Below are positions 6,283-14,539 of a DNA stretch of 17,206 bases, in pieces. Source of the stretch: an uncultured Clostridia bacterium. GTDB taxonomy: Bacteria; Bacillota; Clostridia; Peptostreptococcales; Anaerovoracaceae. The stretch spans positions 1 through 17,206 of the forward strand of contig CAKQWL010000137.1 in NCBI GenBank assembly GCA_934278965.1, given 5' to 3'. Both the position numbers and the translations under genes were made by a program. How positions within the stretch are numbered: position 1 is the stretch's first letter; each line of letters begins with the position of its first letter. The notes under the pieces were generated by a model that had not been told where the DNA came from, searched no databases, and saw nothing but the letters and a program-made list of their open reading frames with translations.

Positions 6283-7221
6283 ATGAACAGGAAAAAACGG
6301 AGCATCCACGCGGTGATGGAGGCAGTGCTGCTCTGCGTTTTCGCATTTGCGGGTGCATGGATCGGAAGCCGAATCCCGACGGAATTCTTTTGCACAGAAA
6401 CGGCGGGGAATTCAATTCATCCGATTACGAGAGAGGCGGGTTCCGGCACACGCGAATCCTTTCGGGAAAGCTTCGGAATCGAAAGGATAACGGATACGGC
6501 AGAGGTGACGAACAGTACAGCAGTCGTGCTTGCGGGAGTGATGGCCGATCCGGGGGCGATCGGATATGCGGCGCTTCCCTCGGTGATTCATTCCGGGGAG
6601 GGGCTTCGTGTCCTTCGGATTGACGGAACGGAAGCATCCGATCAAAGCGTGGAGGATGGGCGTTATCCGGCAATTCGGACGATCTTCGCGGTCACATACG
6701 GATGTCCGGGGGAGCAGGAGGAACATTTTCTCCGCTTTGTGTCGAGTGCCGCCGGCGTACGGGCCATTCGAGAGGCGGGTTGCTTTCCACTTGGTGCGGC
6801 TTTTCCGGAATCGGAAAACAATGCAGCAAATGCGGCGGAACGCGCCGAAAAATTGATTCTTGCAGGTTCTTCCTCGGCGATTCCGGTTTTTACCGCACTG
6901 AAAGAAGCCTATGAAGAGATCTGCGAAAAGGCGGGCATGCAGGTGCGGCTTGAAATCCAGCAGAGTGACAGCGCGCAGGCCATCGCATCGCTGCAGCAGG
7001 GAATCTGTGAAATCGGAATGACCTCCCGCCGCCTCACAGAAGAAGAAAAAGCCTGCGGGCTTCGGGAATATCCGGTGGCAGCGGATGCAATTGTTCTGGT
7101 CGTTCATCCGAAAAACCCGGTGAAAGAACTTTCGAGCGAAGAAGTCCGCAAAATTTATGAGGGGGCGATCACGGATTGGAGCGAGATCGAGGCAGGAAAA
7201 ACCGCCGGAAAACGCGAGTGA
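6283..7221 (+). CDS. Membrane-anchored PstS-like phosphate-binding protein with reversed half-domain order
   Basis: A PstS-like protein of about 312 residues, probably binding phosphate outside the membrane for the following permease genes. From the ATG at 6283 it has a basic start (MNRKKR) and one membrane anchor (residues about 9-29). In ordinary PstS the order is GSS near the N-terminus, IGMASR, HPxNPV, ITNW, then REEGSGTR, AIGY, YPxxRP. Here TREAGSGTR (49-57), GAIGYAALPSV and GRYPAIRT come first, then GSSSAIPVFTAL (about 196), EIGMTSRRL, VVHPKNPV and YEGAITDW (about 300), after which the protein ends. Both lobes are thus present but swapped, as in a circular permutation at the hinge. The start is uncertain: GTG at 6196 and ATG at 6247 are also in frame, and GAGGAG sits very close to the ATG at 6283. 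The 3' end overlaps pstC. Confidence 0.78.
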   Translation: MNRKKRSIHAVMEAVLLCVFAFAGAWIGSRIPTEFFCTETAGNSIHPITREAGSGTRESFRESFGIERITDTAEVTNSTAVVLAGVMADPGAIGYAALPSVIHSGEGLRVLRIDGTEASDQSVEDGRYPAIRTIFAVTYGCPGEQEEHFLRFVSSAAGVRAIREAGCFPLGAAFPESENNAANAAERAEKLILAGSSSAIPVFTALKEAYEEICEKAGMQVRLEIQQSDSAQAIASLQQGICEIGMTSRRLTEEEKACGLREYPVAADAIVLVVHPKNPVKELSSEEVRKIYEGAITDWSEIEAGKTAGKRE

Positions 7222-8093
7222 CGCCCGGGGAAGTGCTTCTGCTTTTGGCGGCCCTGATTTCATCGGCGGTGCTGCTTTTAATTTTCCTTTTTCTTGCGGC
7301 GGGGGCGTTTCCGGCGATTTGCAGGATAGGCCTCTGGAATTTTTTGCTGGGAAAAGTGTGGGACCCGGAGCACGGAAGCTACGGGATCTTTCCGATGCTG
7401 GTCGGAAGCGTTCTGGTGACGGCCGGGGCGGCGCTGATTGCGGGCGGCATCGGAACACTGACGGCCGTTTACCTGGCGGCATTCTGCCCAAAGAAACTTT
7501 ACCGCGTGATAAGAAGTTTGATTTCGGTGCTTGCCGGAAGTCCGTCCGGTGTGTACGGGATGTTCGGGATGGCTGTGCTGGTGCCGCAAATCCGGGCGCT
7601 GACAGGAAGCGACGGAAAGGGGATTTTAACCGCTTCCGTTCTTCTTGCGTGGATGATCCTGCCAACGATTGTCAGCACGGCAGAGCCGGCACTGCGTGCG
7701 GTGCCGATCCGGTTTTACGAAGGTTCGCGCGCACTCGGGGCGACGCACGAGGACAGTGTTTTCCGCGTTCTCCTGCCAGAAGCGGCTTCCGGTATCCTGA
7801 CCGGAATCGTACTCGGCATCGGACGCGCCGCCGGGGAAGCGACGGCGGTCGTTATGGTATGCGGCAATCAGCCGATTCTGCCGGAAAGCATTTTATCCGG
7901 CACCAGAACCCTGACGGCGAATATCATGATGGAGCTGGGATATGCGTCCGGGCTGCATCGGGAGGCGCTGATCGCGGCCGCCGCAGTGCTTTTGATATTT
8001 ATTCTGAGTCTGAATCTTTTCTTAGGGTTGGCTCGACGCCGGGGATCCGGAGAAGAAACGCGGCGGGTTAGACGGCGGGGCAGCCAAAAATAA
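7176..8093 (+). CDS. pstC: Phosphate ABC transporter permease PstC
   Basis: One of the two membrane subunits of a PstSCAB-type phosphate importer. About six hydrophobic helices are seen, the first at VLLLLAALISSAVLLLIFLF. Family signatures include GSYGIFPMLVGSVLVT and the cytoplasmic coupling loop EGSRALGATHEDSVFRVLLPEAASGI, which docks on the ATPase subunit. Length (305) fits the family. I use the TTG at 7176: GAGGGGG lies about ten bases upstream, and the start supplies a basic leader (RGRKNRRKTR) suited to positive-inside topology. The alternative is GTG at 7218, which overlaps the upstream TGA as GTGA but would lack that leader. With TTG, the gene overlaps the binding protein by 46 bases, implying translational coupling. 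Assigned as PstC rather than PstA from order and the GxYGIxP region. Confidence 0.88.
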   Translation: MERDRGRKNRRKTRVTPGEVLLLLAALISSAVLLLIFLFLAAGAFPAICRIGLWNFLLGKVWDPEHGSYGIFPMLVGSVLVTAGAALIAGGIGTLTAVYLAAFCPKKLYRVIRSLISVLAGSPSGVYGMFGMAVLVPQIRALTGSDGKGILTASVLLAWMILPTIVSTAEPALRAVPIRFYEGSRALGATHEDSVFRVLLPEAASGILTGIVLGIGRAAGEATAVVMVCGNQPILPESILSGTRTLTANIMMELGYASGLHREALIAAAAVLLIFILSLNLFLGLARRRGSGEETRRVRRRGSQK

Positions 8094-8149
8094 GCGGAAA
8101 CAGGCAGAAATGAGAAAATATCGCAGCTTGATGATGCAGAGAGGAAATT

Positions 8150-9010
8150 ATGCGGAAAGTAAATCCATTGGGCCGATCGGGAAACCGCCGTGCATTCTTT
8201 CGGGCGCGTCTGCTGCGAGGGGCTGTCTTTGCAGCTGCCGCGGCCGTGGTTTTTATAGCAGGGGCGCTGATCGGGAAGATTCTGGCAGGGGGACTTCCGT
8301 ATCTGTCTTTCCGAGATTTTTTACCGGATGGAAAAGACGAAGCAGGGAACCTTTTCGCGCCGCTGCTGAACACGGTGCGGATGACCGCAGCGGCATTGAT
8401 CCTTGCTGTACCGGCAGGAATTTTCGCAGCGGTTTATTTGACGGAGTATGTCGGAGAAGCGAGTCGGAGTGCGGCGGCAGTGCGGCTTGCATCGGAAACA
8501 TTGGCGGGAATTCCATCGATTGTCTACGGTCTTTTCGGTTTCCTGTTTTTCTCGGTTTTTGCGGGGTTGGGATATAGTCTTTTCAGCGGCGCGGCAACGC
8601 TTGCCCTGATGACGCTGCCGCTGATCCTGCGGCAGACAGAGGAAGCACTGACGGCAGTGCCGCATTCCTATCGGGAGGGAAGTCTGGGACTTGGGGCGGG
8701 ACGCTGGCGTACGATTGTCCGGGTGGTCCTTCCGGCGGCAGCGCCGGGGATCGCGGCAGGAATCCTGCTTGCGGTCGGAAGAATGGTGGGGGAGACCGCG
8801 GCGCTCCTTTATACCGCTGGTACGGCTTCGGGGGCGGCGCAAAGCCTGCTCGCTTCCGGCAGGACATTGGCGGTGCATCTTTACGCACTCTTTTCAGAAG
8901 GCCTTTTTCCGGAGGAAGCAAAAGCCGCGGCGGCGGCCATTTTGCTGCTTGCGATCGCGACGAATTTGACGGCGGAGCTCCTCTTCCGGCGGCAGCACGG
9001 TCGGAAATAG
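8150..9010 (+). CDS. pstA: Phosphate ABC transporter permease PstA
   Basis: The second permease subunit, 286 residues. GAGGAAA precedes the ATG at good spacing. A basic N-terminus is followed by a helix (AVFAAAAAVVFIAGALIG) and about five more. Visible family features are LLNTVRMTAAALILAVPAGI, LAGIPSIVYGLFG, and the ATPase-coupling loop YREGSLGLGAGRWRTIVRVV followed by LPAAAPGI. It forms a heterodimer with PstC in the membrane. The gap to pstC is 56 bases. Unlike in a standard cluster, no pstB (ATPase) or phoU follows: the next gene, 140 bases on with its own promoter, is an acyl-CoA synthetase. The transporter would need an ATPase encoded elsewhere. Confidence 0.9.
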   Translation: MRKVNPLGRSGNRRAFFRARLLRGAVFAAAAAVVFIAGALIGKILAGGLPYLSFRDFLPDGKDEAGNLFAPLLNTVRMTAAALILAVPAGIFAAVYLTEYVGEASRSAAAVRLASETLAGIPSIVYGLFGFLFFSVFAGLGYSLFSGAATLALMTLPLILRQTEEALTAVPHSYREGSLGLGAGRWRTIVRVVLPAAAPGIAAGILLAVGRMVGETAALLYTAGTASGAAQSLLASGRTLAVHLYALFSEGLFPEEAKAAAAAILLLAIATNLTAELLFRRQHGRK

Positions 9011-9037
9011 ATTTTGGGGCTTTTCTTGCGGCTTTTC

Positions 9038-9066
9038 TTGCTTCACCGTCTAAAAGATGTTAAAAT
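9038..9066 (+). promoter_or_regulatory. Promoter for the ligase/racemase operon
   Basis: TTGCTT (9038-9043) and TAAAAT (9061-9066) are 17 bases apart, about 85 bases before the first ligase ATG. Just upstream GGCTTTTCTTGC is directly repeated, the second copy containing part of the -35. The lack of a clear terminator between pstA and this site leaves read-through possible. Confidence 0.5.
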
Positions 9067-9150
9067 ATACTATTATCAGAGATTAGACAAGCAAGACAGA
9101 TGACGCCGTTTGAACGCGGAAAAGAGGACGGAAGAAGAGGATTGGAATAG

Positions 9151-10890
9151 ATGAATCATAGAAAGTATAAGGATGTACTTTACGAAGTACGGGAAATCAA
9201 CAGCATCAGAGAGCTGTTTGCGAGTTCGACGGAGCTTTTTGCGCATCGGACCGCGTATTTGACGAAGGAGAAACCGGGCGGGAAATATGTTCCGGTAAAA
9301 TATTCACGCGTTAAAGAGGATGTGGAATGTCTCGGGACCGGATTCCTGAAACTCGGGCTGAAGGGCCGGAAGATCGCCGTTATCGGGGAAAACAGCTACG
9401 AATGGGTAATGACTTATCTGGCGGTTGTGTGCGGCGTGGGCGTGATCGTGCCGCTTGACAAGGATTTGCCGGTGAATGAGATTGTCAATCTCCTGTCGCG
9501 TGCACACGTCAGTGCGGTCGTGTATTCTAAAAAGTGTGAGAAGATGGTGCTGGAAGCGCTCGAACAGCTTCCGCCGGAGGAACAGATTCGTTATACGATC
9601 TGTATGAAACAGCCGCATGACAAGAGAAGCCGGGAGCTTTCCGATATTATGGAGTTCGGAAGAGACGCACTTCTGGAAGGAGATCGCAGCTTTGCCAATG
9701 CCGAAATCGATCCGGATGCGATGTGCACATTGATGTTTACTTCCGGAACGACGGGTCTTTCCAAAGGGGTTATGCTCAGTCACCGGAATATCGCGTCCAA
9801 TGTACGCAATATGTCCAAGTATGTAAAGGTAGGGCGAGAGGATATCGGGCTTTCCGTGCTGCCGATGCACCATGCTTATGAAATGACCTGTCATATCCTG
9901 ACCGGATTTTATCAGGGGATGACGGTTGCCATCTGTGAAGGCTTGAAATATATCAGTAAAAATATGGTGGAGGCAAAGGTTACCGTGATGCTCGGTGTGC
10001 CGCTCATCTTCGAAAACATGCACAAAAAGATGATGAAACAGGCTTCTTCCAAAGGAAAGTTTGAAAAGATGCAGCGCATGATGGAAATTTCCAAAAAGTA
10101 TCGGCTGTACAATGAGCCGAGGCTGGTAAAGAAGATTTTCAAGAGCTTCCATGAAGCAACCGGCGGAAATATCCGACTGTTTATCGCGGGCGGTGCGGCG
10201 ATCAATCCGAAGGTCATCGAAGATTTTCAGGCGCTCGGATTCCCGATGATCCAGGGATACGGCATGAGCGAGAATTCTCCGATCATCGCAGTGAACCGGG
10301 ATAATTACAGCAAGCCGGAAGCGGTAGGGCCGGCGATGCCGGAAACCGAAGTACAGATTGTCAATCCGAGTGAAGACGGTGTCGGCGAGATCATCGTACG
10401 CGGGCCGTCGGTCATGCTCGGTTATTATGAAAATCCGGAAGCGACGGCAGAGGCGATTCAGGATGGGTGGCTTTATACCGGCGATTACGGTTATTTTGAT
10501 GAGGACGGCTTTCTCTATATCTCCGGGCGGAAGAAGAATGTTATCGTCGCGAAGAACGGGAAGAATATTTTCCCGGAGGAGATCGAATATCTTCTGACAG
10601 AGACCGATTATATCAAAGAGGCACTTGTACACGGAGAGATTGATGCGAAAAGCGGAGATACCGTGGTAAAGGCTGAGCTTTATCCGGATTATGACCGGAT
10701 CAAGAAGGATTTCGGCAAGCTGAAGGACGAGGAGATCGAAGGCTTGATGAAGCATGTCGTGGATCAGGTGTGCGATGAAATGCCGCCGTATAAGCGGGTG
10801 ATGCGAATTGGTATCAGAAATACAGAATTTGAGAAGACTACCACAAAGAAGATCAAGAGAAACGCCGAAGCCAATAAATCGAAGCATTAA
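9151..10890 (+). CDS. AMP-forming long-chain acyl-CoA synthetase (first paralogue)
   Basis: An adenylate-forming ligase of the FadD15-like long-chain acyl-CoA synthetase group (COG1022), 579 residues, which activates a carboxylic acid with ATP and transfers it to CoA. Seen: the phosphate loop TSGTTGLSKGVMLSH from residue 197, GYGMSE at 369-374 (adenine/acyl contacts), YTGDYG at 442 containing the ribose-binding Asp, GRKKN near 459, and the C-terminal KKIKR with the probable catalytic Lys567. All key residues are present. A GGAAGAAGAGG-like ribosome site precedes the ATG. It is followed 87 bases later by a paralogue of the same fold, sharing VIGENSY and VPLDK blocks. The natural acid substrate cannot be read from the sequence; membrane lipid or fatty acid recycling is the usual role. 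Confidence 0.9.
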   Translation: MNHRKYKDVLYEVREINSIRELFASSTELFAHRTAYLTKEKPGGKYVPVKYSRVKEDVECLGTGFLKLGLKGRKIAVIGENSYEWVMTYLAVVCGVGVIVPLDKDLPVNEIVNLLSRAHVSAVVYSKKCEKMVLEALEQLPPEEQIRYTICMKQPHDKRSRELSDIMEFGRDALLEGDRSFANAEIDPDAMCTLMFTSGTTGLSKGVMLSHRNIASNVRNMSKYVKVGREDIGLSVLPMHHAYEMTCHILTGFYQGMTVAICEGLKYISKNMVEAKVTVMLGVPLIFENMHKKMMKQASSKGKFEKMQRMMEISKKYRLYNEPRLVKKIFKSFHEATGGNIRLFIAGGAAINPKVIEDFQALGFPMIQGYGMSENSPIIAVNRDNYSKPEAVGPAMPETEVQIVNPSEDGVGEIIVRGPSVMLGYYENPEATAEAIQDGWLYTGDYGYFDEDGFLYISGRKKNVIVAKNGKNIFPEEIEYLLTETDYIKEALVHGEIDAKSGDTVVKAELYPDYDRIKKDFGKLKDEEIEGLMKHVVDQVCDEMPPYKRVMRIGIRNTEFEKTTTKKIKRNAEANKSKH

Positions 10891-10912
10891 CGGCCGGAGC
10901 GCAGCTTCGGAT

Positions 10913-10935
10913 CTTGCCGCGGGTCAGGCGGCAAG
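10913..10935 (+). repeat. Intercistronic hairpin between the two ligase genes
   Basis: CTTGCCGC (10913-10920) and GCGGCAAG (10928-10935) form a perfect 8-bp stem with a 7-base loop. A second small stem, CCGGAGC with GCTTCGG and one G-T pair, lies just before it. No T run follows, so it looks like an mRNA processing or stability element rather than a terminator. Confidence 0.5.
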
Positions 10936-10977
10936 GCAGCATTAAAGAAGGGACAAGAGAAGAGAGAGGAACTTGCA

Positions 10978-12789
10978 ATGATGAATGAATCGGATTACCG
11001 GAACATGAAAGCCCGCGACAGGGCATGGGCCGATCAGTTTGTGAAAAAGATAAAGGAAAGCCCGGATCCGGCAGTAAAATACAGGGATTCGCGGCCGATC
11101 ACCGACATCAAGGATATGGTGGAATCCTCCTGCCGTGAGTTTGCGGAGAATACGGCATTTCTGGTAAAAGATACAAAGGGCGGAGAATATCGCCCGATCA
11201 AATATAAAGAAGCCCTTTTGGATATCAACGGACTCGGGACGGCCTTGATCGCCGCGGGGCTCAAGGACCGGAAAATTTCGGTTATCGGGGAAAACAGCTA
11301 TCAGTGGGCAATTTCTTACCTCGCGGCGGTCTGCGGGACAGGCATTGTCGTGCCGCTGGACAAGGAACTTTCTGCAGGGGAACTGAGACAGCTTGTGCAG
11401 GAAGCGGAGGTCAGCTGTGTCATCTTTGACGCGAAGCACGAGGAGGTCTTTCGCCAGATGAAAGCGGACGGGGACACATCGATCGAACTTCTTGTTTCCA
11501 TGCAGGCAGAGCAGAGCGATAAAGAGGTCTTTGCGTGGAAGGACCTTACAGAATCCGGACGCAACATGGTATTGGCAGGACATACTGAGTTTACAGACGC
11601 GCAGATTGACAGTGACGAAATGAGCATCCTGCTCTTCACATCCGGTACGACCGGTGTTTCCAAGGGCGTTATGCTCAGCCACCGGAATATCGCGGCGGAT
11701 TTGATGGCAGCGCCGACGGTGCTCTGGGTAAAGCCGACGGATCGCTTTTTCTCTTTCCTGCCGCTTCATCACACTTATGAATGCACCGCAGGGTTCCTGA
11801 TGCCGTTTTACAAAGGGGCATCGATTGCCTACTGTGAGGGATTAAAGTATATTGTCAAGAATTTGAGCGAGGCACATCCGACCTTTTTCCTCGGTGTGCC
11901 GGCTGTATTCGAGAATCTGTATAAAAAAATCTGGCAGAATGTTCGGAAGAAGGGAAAGGAAGATTTGCTGAAAAAGGTGATCCGTATCAACCGGAAGACC
12001 AAAAAAGTCGGAATCGACTTGGGCGGGATCTTTTTCAAGGATATCCGGGCGCTTTTCGGCGGCAATATGCGCATGATGATTGCGGGAGGTGCTGCGATCG
12101 ATCCGGCGGTATTGGAAGGCTTCCAGGATTTCGGCATTATGGCCCTCCAGGGCTATGGACTGACGGAGGCAGCGCCGCTTGGCGCGCTGAATCCGGATAC
12201 CGCGCCGAACAGCCGCTCCATCGGGAAGAAATTTCCGTGCTTCGATCTTCGGATCGACCAGCCGGGAGAAGACGGTGTCGGCGAGGTCTGCCTGAAGGGC
12301 GACAACATTATGCTGGGTTATTACAAACGACCGGACCTTTCGGCGGAAGTGCTGAAGGACGGCTGGTTCCACACCGGCGATTTAGGATACATGGACAAAG
12401 ACGGTTATGTATACCTGACCGGCCGGAAGAAAAATGTCATTATTGCCAAAAACGGCAAGAATGTATATCCGGAAGAGCTCGAGTACTATCTTTCCAGGAT
12501 TCCGTATATCGCAGAATCCATGGTTTGGGGAAGGCCGTCGGAGGACGGAAGCGATACGGTTATCGTGGCTTCGGTCGTTCTGAATGAAGAGGCTTTCTGT
12601 GAGCAGTTCGGAAATCAGGAAATGAGCGACGATGAAATCATCGCGCTTCTTTGGAAGGAGGTCGATAAAATCAATCTTGAAGTTCCGTTCTTCAAGAAAA
12701 TCAAGGCGATCGTCCTCCGAAAAGAGGAGTTCGAGAAGAACAGCTCCCGGAAGATCAAGCGTTTTGCGGAGGGCAATAAAAAAGAATAG
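10978..12789 (+). CDS. AMP-forming long-chain acyl-CoA synthetase (second paralogue)
   Basis: A second COG1022-type ligase, 603 residues, with complete motifs: TSGTTGVSKGVMLSH from 221, GYGLTE at 392-397, HTGDLG at 465, GRKKN near 482 and the catalytic-region RKIKR with Lys592. It is about 24 residues longer than its neighbour, mainly through an N-terminal extension. Shared blocks (VIGENSY, SYLAAVCG, VPLDKEL) show that the pair arose by duplication, but they have diverged widely in the acid-binding middle part (residues about 240-390), so they probably accept different acids. GAGAGGAAC lies before the ATG pair at 10978/10981; either may be the start. The racemase gene follows after 44 bases, so all three are probably cotranscribed. 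Confidence 0.9.
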   Translation: MMNESDYRNMKARDRAWADQFVKKIKESPDPAVKYRDSRPITDIKDMVESSCREFAENTAFLVKDTKGGEYRPIKYKEALLDINGLGTALIAAGLKDRKISVIGENSYQWAISYLAAVCGTGIVVPLDKELSAGELRQLVQEAEVSCVIFDAKHEEVFRQMKADGDTSIELLVSMQAEQSDKEVFAWKDLTESGRNMVLAGHTEFTDAQIDSDEMSILLFTSGTTGVSKGVMLSHRNIAADLMAAPTVLWVKPTDRFFSFLPLHHTYECTAGFLMPFYKGASIAYCEGLKYIVKNLSEAHPTFFLGVPAVFENLYKKIWQNVRKKGKEDLLKKVIRINRKTKKVGIDLGGIFFKDIRALFGGNMRMMIAGGAAIDPAVLEGFQDFGIMALQGYGLTEAAPLGALNPDTAPNSRSIGKKFPCFDLRIDQPGEDGVGEVCLKGDNIMLGYYKRPDLSAEVLKDGWFHTGDLGYMDKDGYVYLTGRKKNVIIAKNGKNVYPEELEYYLSRIPYIAESMVWGRPSEDGSDTVIVASVVLNEEAFCEQFGNQEMSDDEIIALLWKEVDKINLEVPFFKKIKAIVLRKEEFEKNSSRKIKRFAEGNKKE

Positions 12790-12833
12790 AGCAGATACAG
12801 TTTCACAGTGGATAAGAAAACGGAGGATTACAG

Positions 12834-13928
12834 ATGGATGGAAATTTGCGTTACCCGTGTTTAGTAATCAATCTTAGGAAGCTTGGCGAAAACATTAAGG
12901 CAATGAGAGAATTCTGTGAGGCGCAGGGCGTTGAGATGGCCGGCGTCATCAAGGGGTTCAGCGGCATTACGGAGTGCGTGCGGGAGTATGAAAAATCCGG
13001 GGTCAGTTACCTTGCGTCCTCCCGGCTCGGACAGCTCGCGCGGGTCAAAGAGGCCGGGATCCGGATTCCGACGATGTGCATTCGGATTTCGATGCTGTCG
13101 GAGGTATCGGATTTGGTGCGGTACGCGGATTGCTCGCTTCAAAGTGAGGAAAGCGTTCTTCGGGCGATTGACCAGGCTGCGCAAGCGCAGAATAAGATTC
13201 ATGATGTGATTCTGATGGCGGATCTGGGAGATTTGAGAGAAGGATTCTGGACGACCGAGGATCTGGTGTCGGCGGCGCTTTTGACCGAAAAGGAACTGCC
13301 GAATGTTCGGCTTCTCGGTGTGGCAACGAACCTCGGCTGTTACGGTTCCGTGGAAGCTACTCCGGAAAAAATGGAGGAGCTCATTGAGCGGGCAGAAGCA
13401 GTGGAGGCCGCAATCGGGCGAAAGCTGCGGTATATCGGCGGCGGGGCAACGACATCTATTCCGCGTTTGTTCGAGCATAACATGCCGAAGCGAATCAACC
13501 TTCTTCGAATCGGGGAGGCGGCCATTTACGCACGGGACCTGCCGGACTTCTTTGCGCTGCCGCTGCCGTTTCTCCACAACGATGCGTTTGTCCTAAAGGC
13601 GGAAATCATCGAGGTGAAGACCAAGGCGTCGCATCCGGTCGGAAACATCACGGTGGATGCGTTCGGACGCAGGAACGAGTATGAGGACCGCGGGATGCGG
13701 AAACGCGCGCTTGCTGCGGTCGGCAAGGTGGATTACGGTGATCCGTTTGATCTGATTCCGCGGGAGGCGGGGATCGAAGTGATCGGGGCCTCCAGCGACC
13801 ATACGATTTTGGATGTCGAAAACTGCGGGAGAGATCTTCAGGTAGGCGATATCGTGGAATTTGATGTGCGCTACGGGACAGGTGTTTACCTTACTTCTTC
13901 GGAAGATGTGAAGCTGTATTTTGAATAA
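12834..13928 (+). CDS. PLP-dependent amino acid racemase, alanine/ornithine racemase type (COG3457)
   Basis: A fold-type III PLP enzyme of 364 residues, belonging to the group that includes clostridial ornithine racemase and related predicted amino acid racemases. YPCLVINLRKLGENIK opens the TIM barrel, and the PLP-binding lysine is Lys40 in AGVIKGFSG. Further features are MADLGDLREGF, GVATNLGCYG, the phosphate-binding YIGGGATTSIP, and LLRIGEAAI. The C-terminal part is a beta domain with GASSDHTILDVE. Unlike typical Alr, the glycine-rich GGG loop and the C-terminal GASSDH are those of the ornithine-racemase-like branch. AACGGAGGA lies about ten bases before the ATG. Substrate is open: D-ornithine, D-alanine or another amino acid. 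Its link to the two upstream ligases is not a known pathway to me. Confidence 0.85.
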   Translation: MDGNLRYPCLVINLRKLGENIKAMREFCEAQGVEMAGVIKGFSGITECVREYEKSGVSYLASSRLGQLARVKEAGIRIPTMCIRISMLSEVSDLVRYADCSLQSEESVLRAIDQAAQAQNKIHDVILMADLGDLREGFWTTEDLVSAALLTEKELPNVRLLGVATNLGCYGSVEATPEKMEELIERAEAVEAAIGRKLRYIGGGATTSIPRLFEHNMPKRINLLRIGEAAIYARDLPDFFALPLPFLHNDAFVLKAEIIEVKTKASHPVGNITVDAFGRRNEYEDRGMRKRALAAVGKVDYGDPFDLIPREAGIEVIGASSDHTILDVENCGRDLQVGDIVEFDVRYGTGVYLTSSEDVKLYFE

Positions 13929-13968
13929 TTTTGACGGGGGCCGCTTTGGTGCGGAATCCGCAGGGTAT

Positions 13969-13998
13969 TTGACAAAAGGCAGGCAATTCCTGTATAAT
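13969..13998 (+). promoter_or_regulatory. Strong sigma-A promoter for greA-lysS
   Basis: A perfect TTGACA (13969-13974) and a perfect TATAAT (13993-13998, preceded by TG) are spaced 18 bases apart. It sits 35 bases before the greA ATG, giving a short leader with AAGGAG. The bases before it (13935-13962) hold only weak GC-rich pairing, not a convincing terminator for the racemase operon. Confidence 0.85.
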
Positions 13999-14032
13999 AT
14001 GAGGAATAATGAGTGGCCGGAAGGAGATAAAA

Positions 14033-14503
14033 ATGTCAGAAGAAATTTTATTAACCAGAGAGGGTTATGAAAAAATCGTCGCGGAGCATGATGAGCTCGT
14101 CGCAGTACGCCGAAAAGAGGTTGCGGAAAGAATCAAGGAAGCGCTTTCTTACGGCGATATTTCCGAGAATGCGGAATACGATGCCGCCAAAAATGAACAG
14201 GCAGAGCTTGAGGAGCGTATTCACAAACTCGAAAATATGATGCGAAAAGCCAAGATCATCGAGGAGTCCGAACAGAGCGGGGATACCGTATCTGTCGGAA
14301 CAAAGGTACGCGTCAAAGACACCAAAACCGGCGACGAGATGGACTTTATTATTGTCGGGTCGACAGAAGCGGACCCGTTTGAGGGTAAGATTTCCAATGA
14401 ATCGCTTGTCGGTGCCGGACTTCTCGGCAGTAAGCTCGGAGAAGTTGTGGAAATTGCCGTACCGGATGGAGTTGTGAATTATGAGATCGTTTCGATCGGT
14501 TAG
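14033..14503 (+). CDS. greA: Transcription elongation factor GreA
   Basis: GreA enters the RNA polymerase secondary channel and stimulates cleavage of backtracked transcripts. At 156 residues it has the normal family length. The N-terminal antiparallel coiled coil (about 1-75) ends in the tip motif YGDISENAEYDAAK with the acidic residues Asp42 and Glu45 that hold the catalytic metal. The C-terminal FKBP-like domain includes VSVGTKVRV, DEMDFIIVGS, and ISNESLVGAGLLGSKLGEVV. The ATG at 14033 is preceded by AAGGAG at ideal spacing; an in-frame upstream ATG at 14009 would add eight residues without a ribosome site and is rejected. It is followed 36 bases later by lysS, a pairing common in Bacillota, and is driven by a strong promoter. 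Confidence 0.97.
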   Translation: MSEEILLTREGYEKIVAEHDELVAVRRKEVAERIKEALSYGDISENAEYDAAKNEQAELEERIHKLENMMRKAKIIEESEQSGDTVSVGTKVRVKDTKTGDEMDFIIVGSTEADPFEGKISNESLVGAGLLGSKLGEVVEIAVPDGVVNYEIVSIG

Positions 14504-14539
14504 ATCGGTGAAGCGGAAAGAAATAGAGAGGGAAAGAAA

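Noticed and set aside
6412-7665. 417-codon open frame on the minus strand opposite the binding protein and pstC
   Set aside because: Arg/Pro/Ser-rich shadow of two recognisable genes, crossing their overlap.
7157-8071. 304-codon plus-strand frame overlapping pstC
   Set aside because: It is a Gly/Arg-rich alternative frame of pstC without membrane segments or motifs.
9304-10887. 527-codon open frame on the minus strand opposite the first ligase
   Set aside because: It mirrors a gene with complete ligase motifs; the His/Arg/Ile-rich product is typical of a reverse-frame artefact.
13935-13962. Terminator after the racemase gene
   Set aside because: Only short GC-rich pairings without a T run are visible, so I do not call a terminator there.
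13929-14032. T-box or riboswitch leader before greA-lysS
   Set aside because: The promoter -10 lies only about 35 bases before the greA ATG, leaving no room for such a leader.
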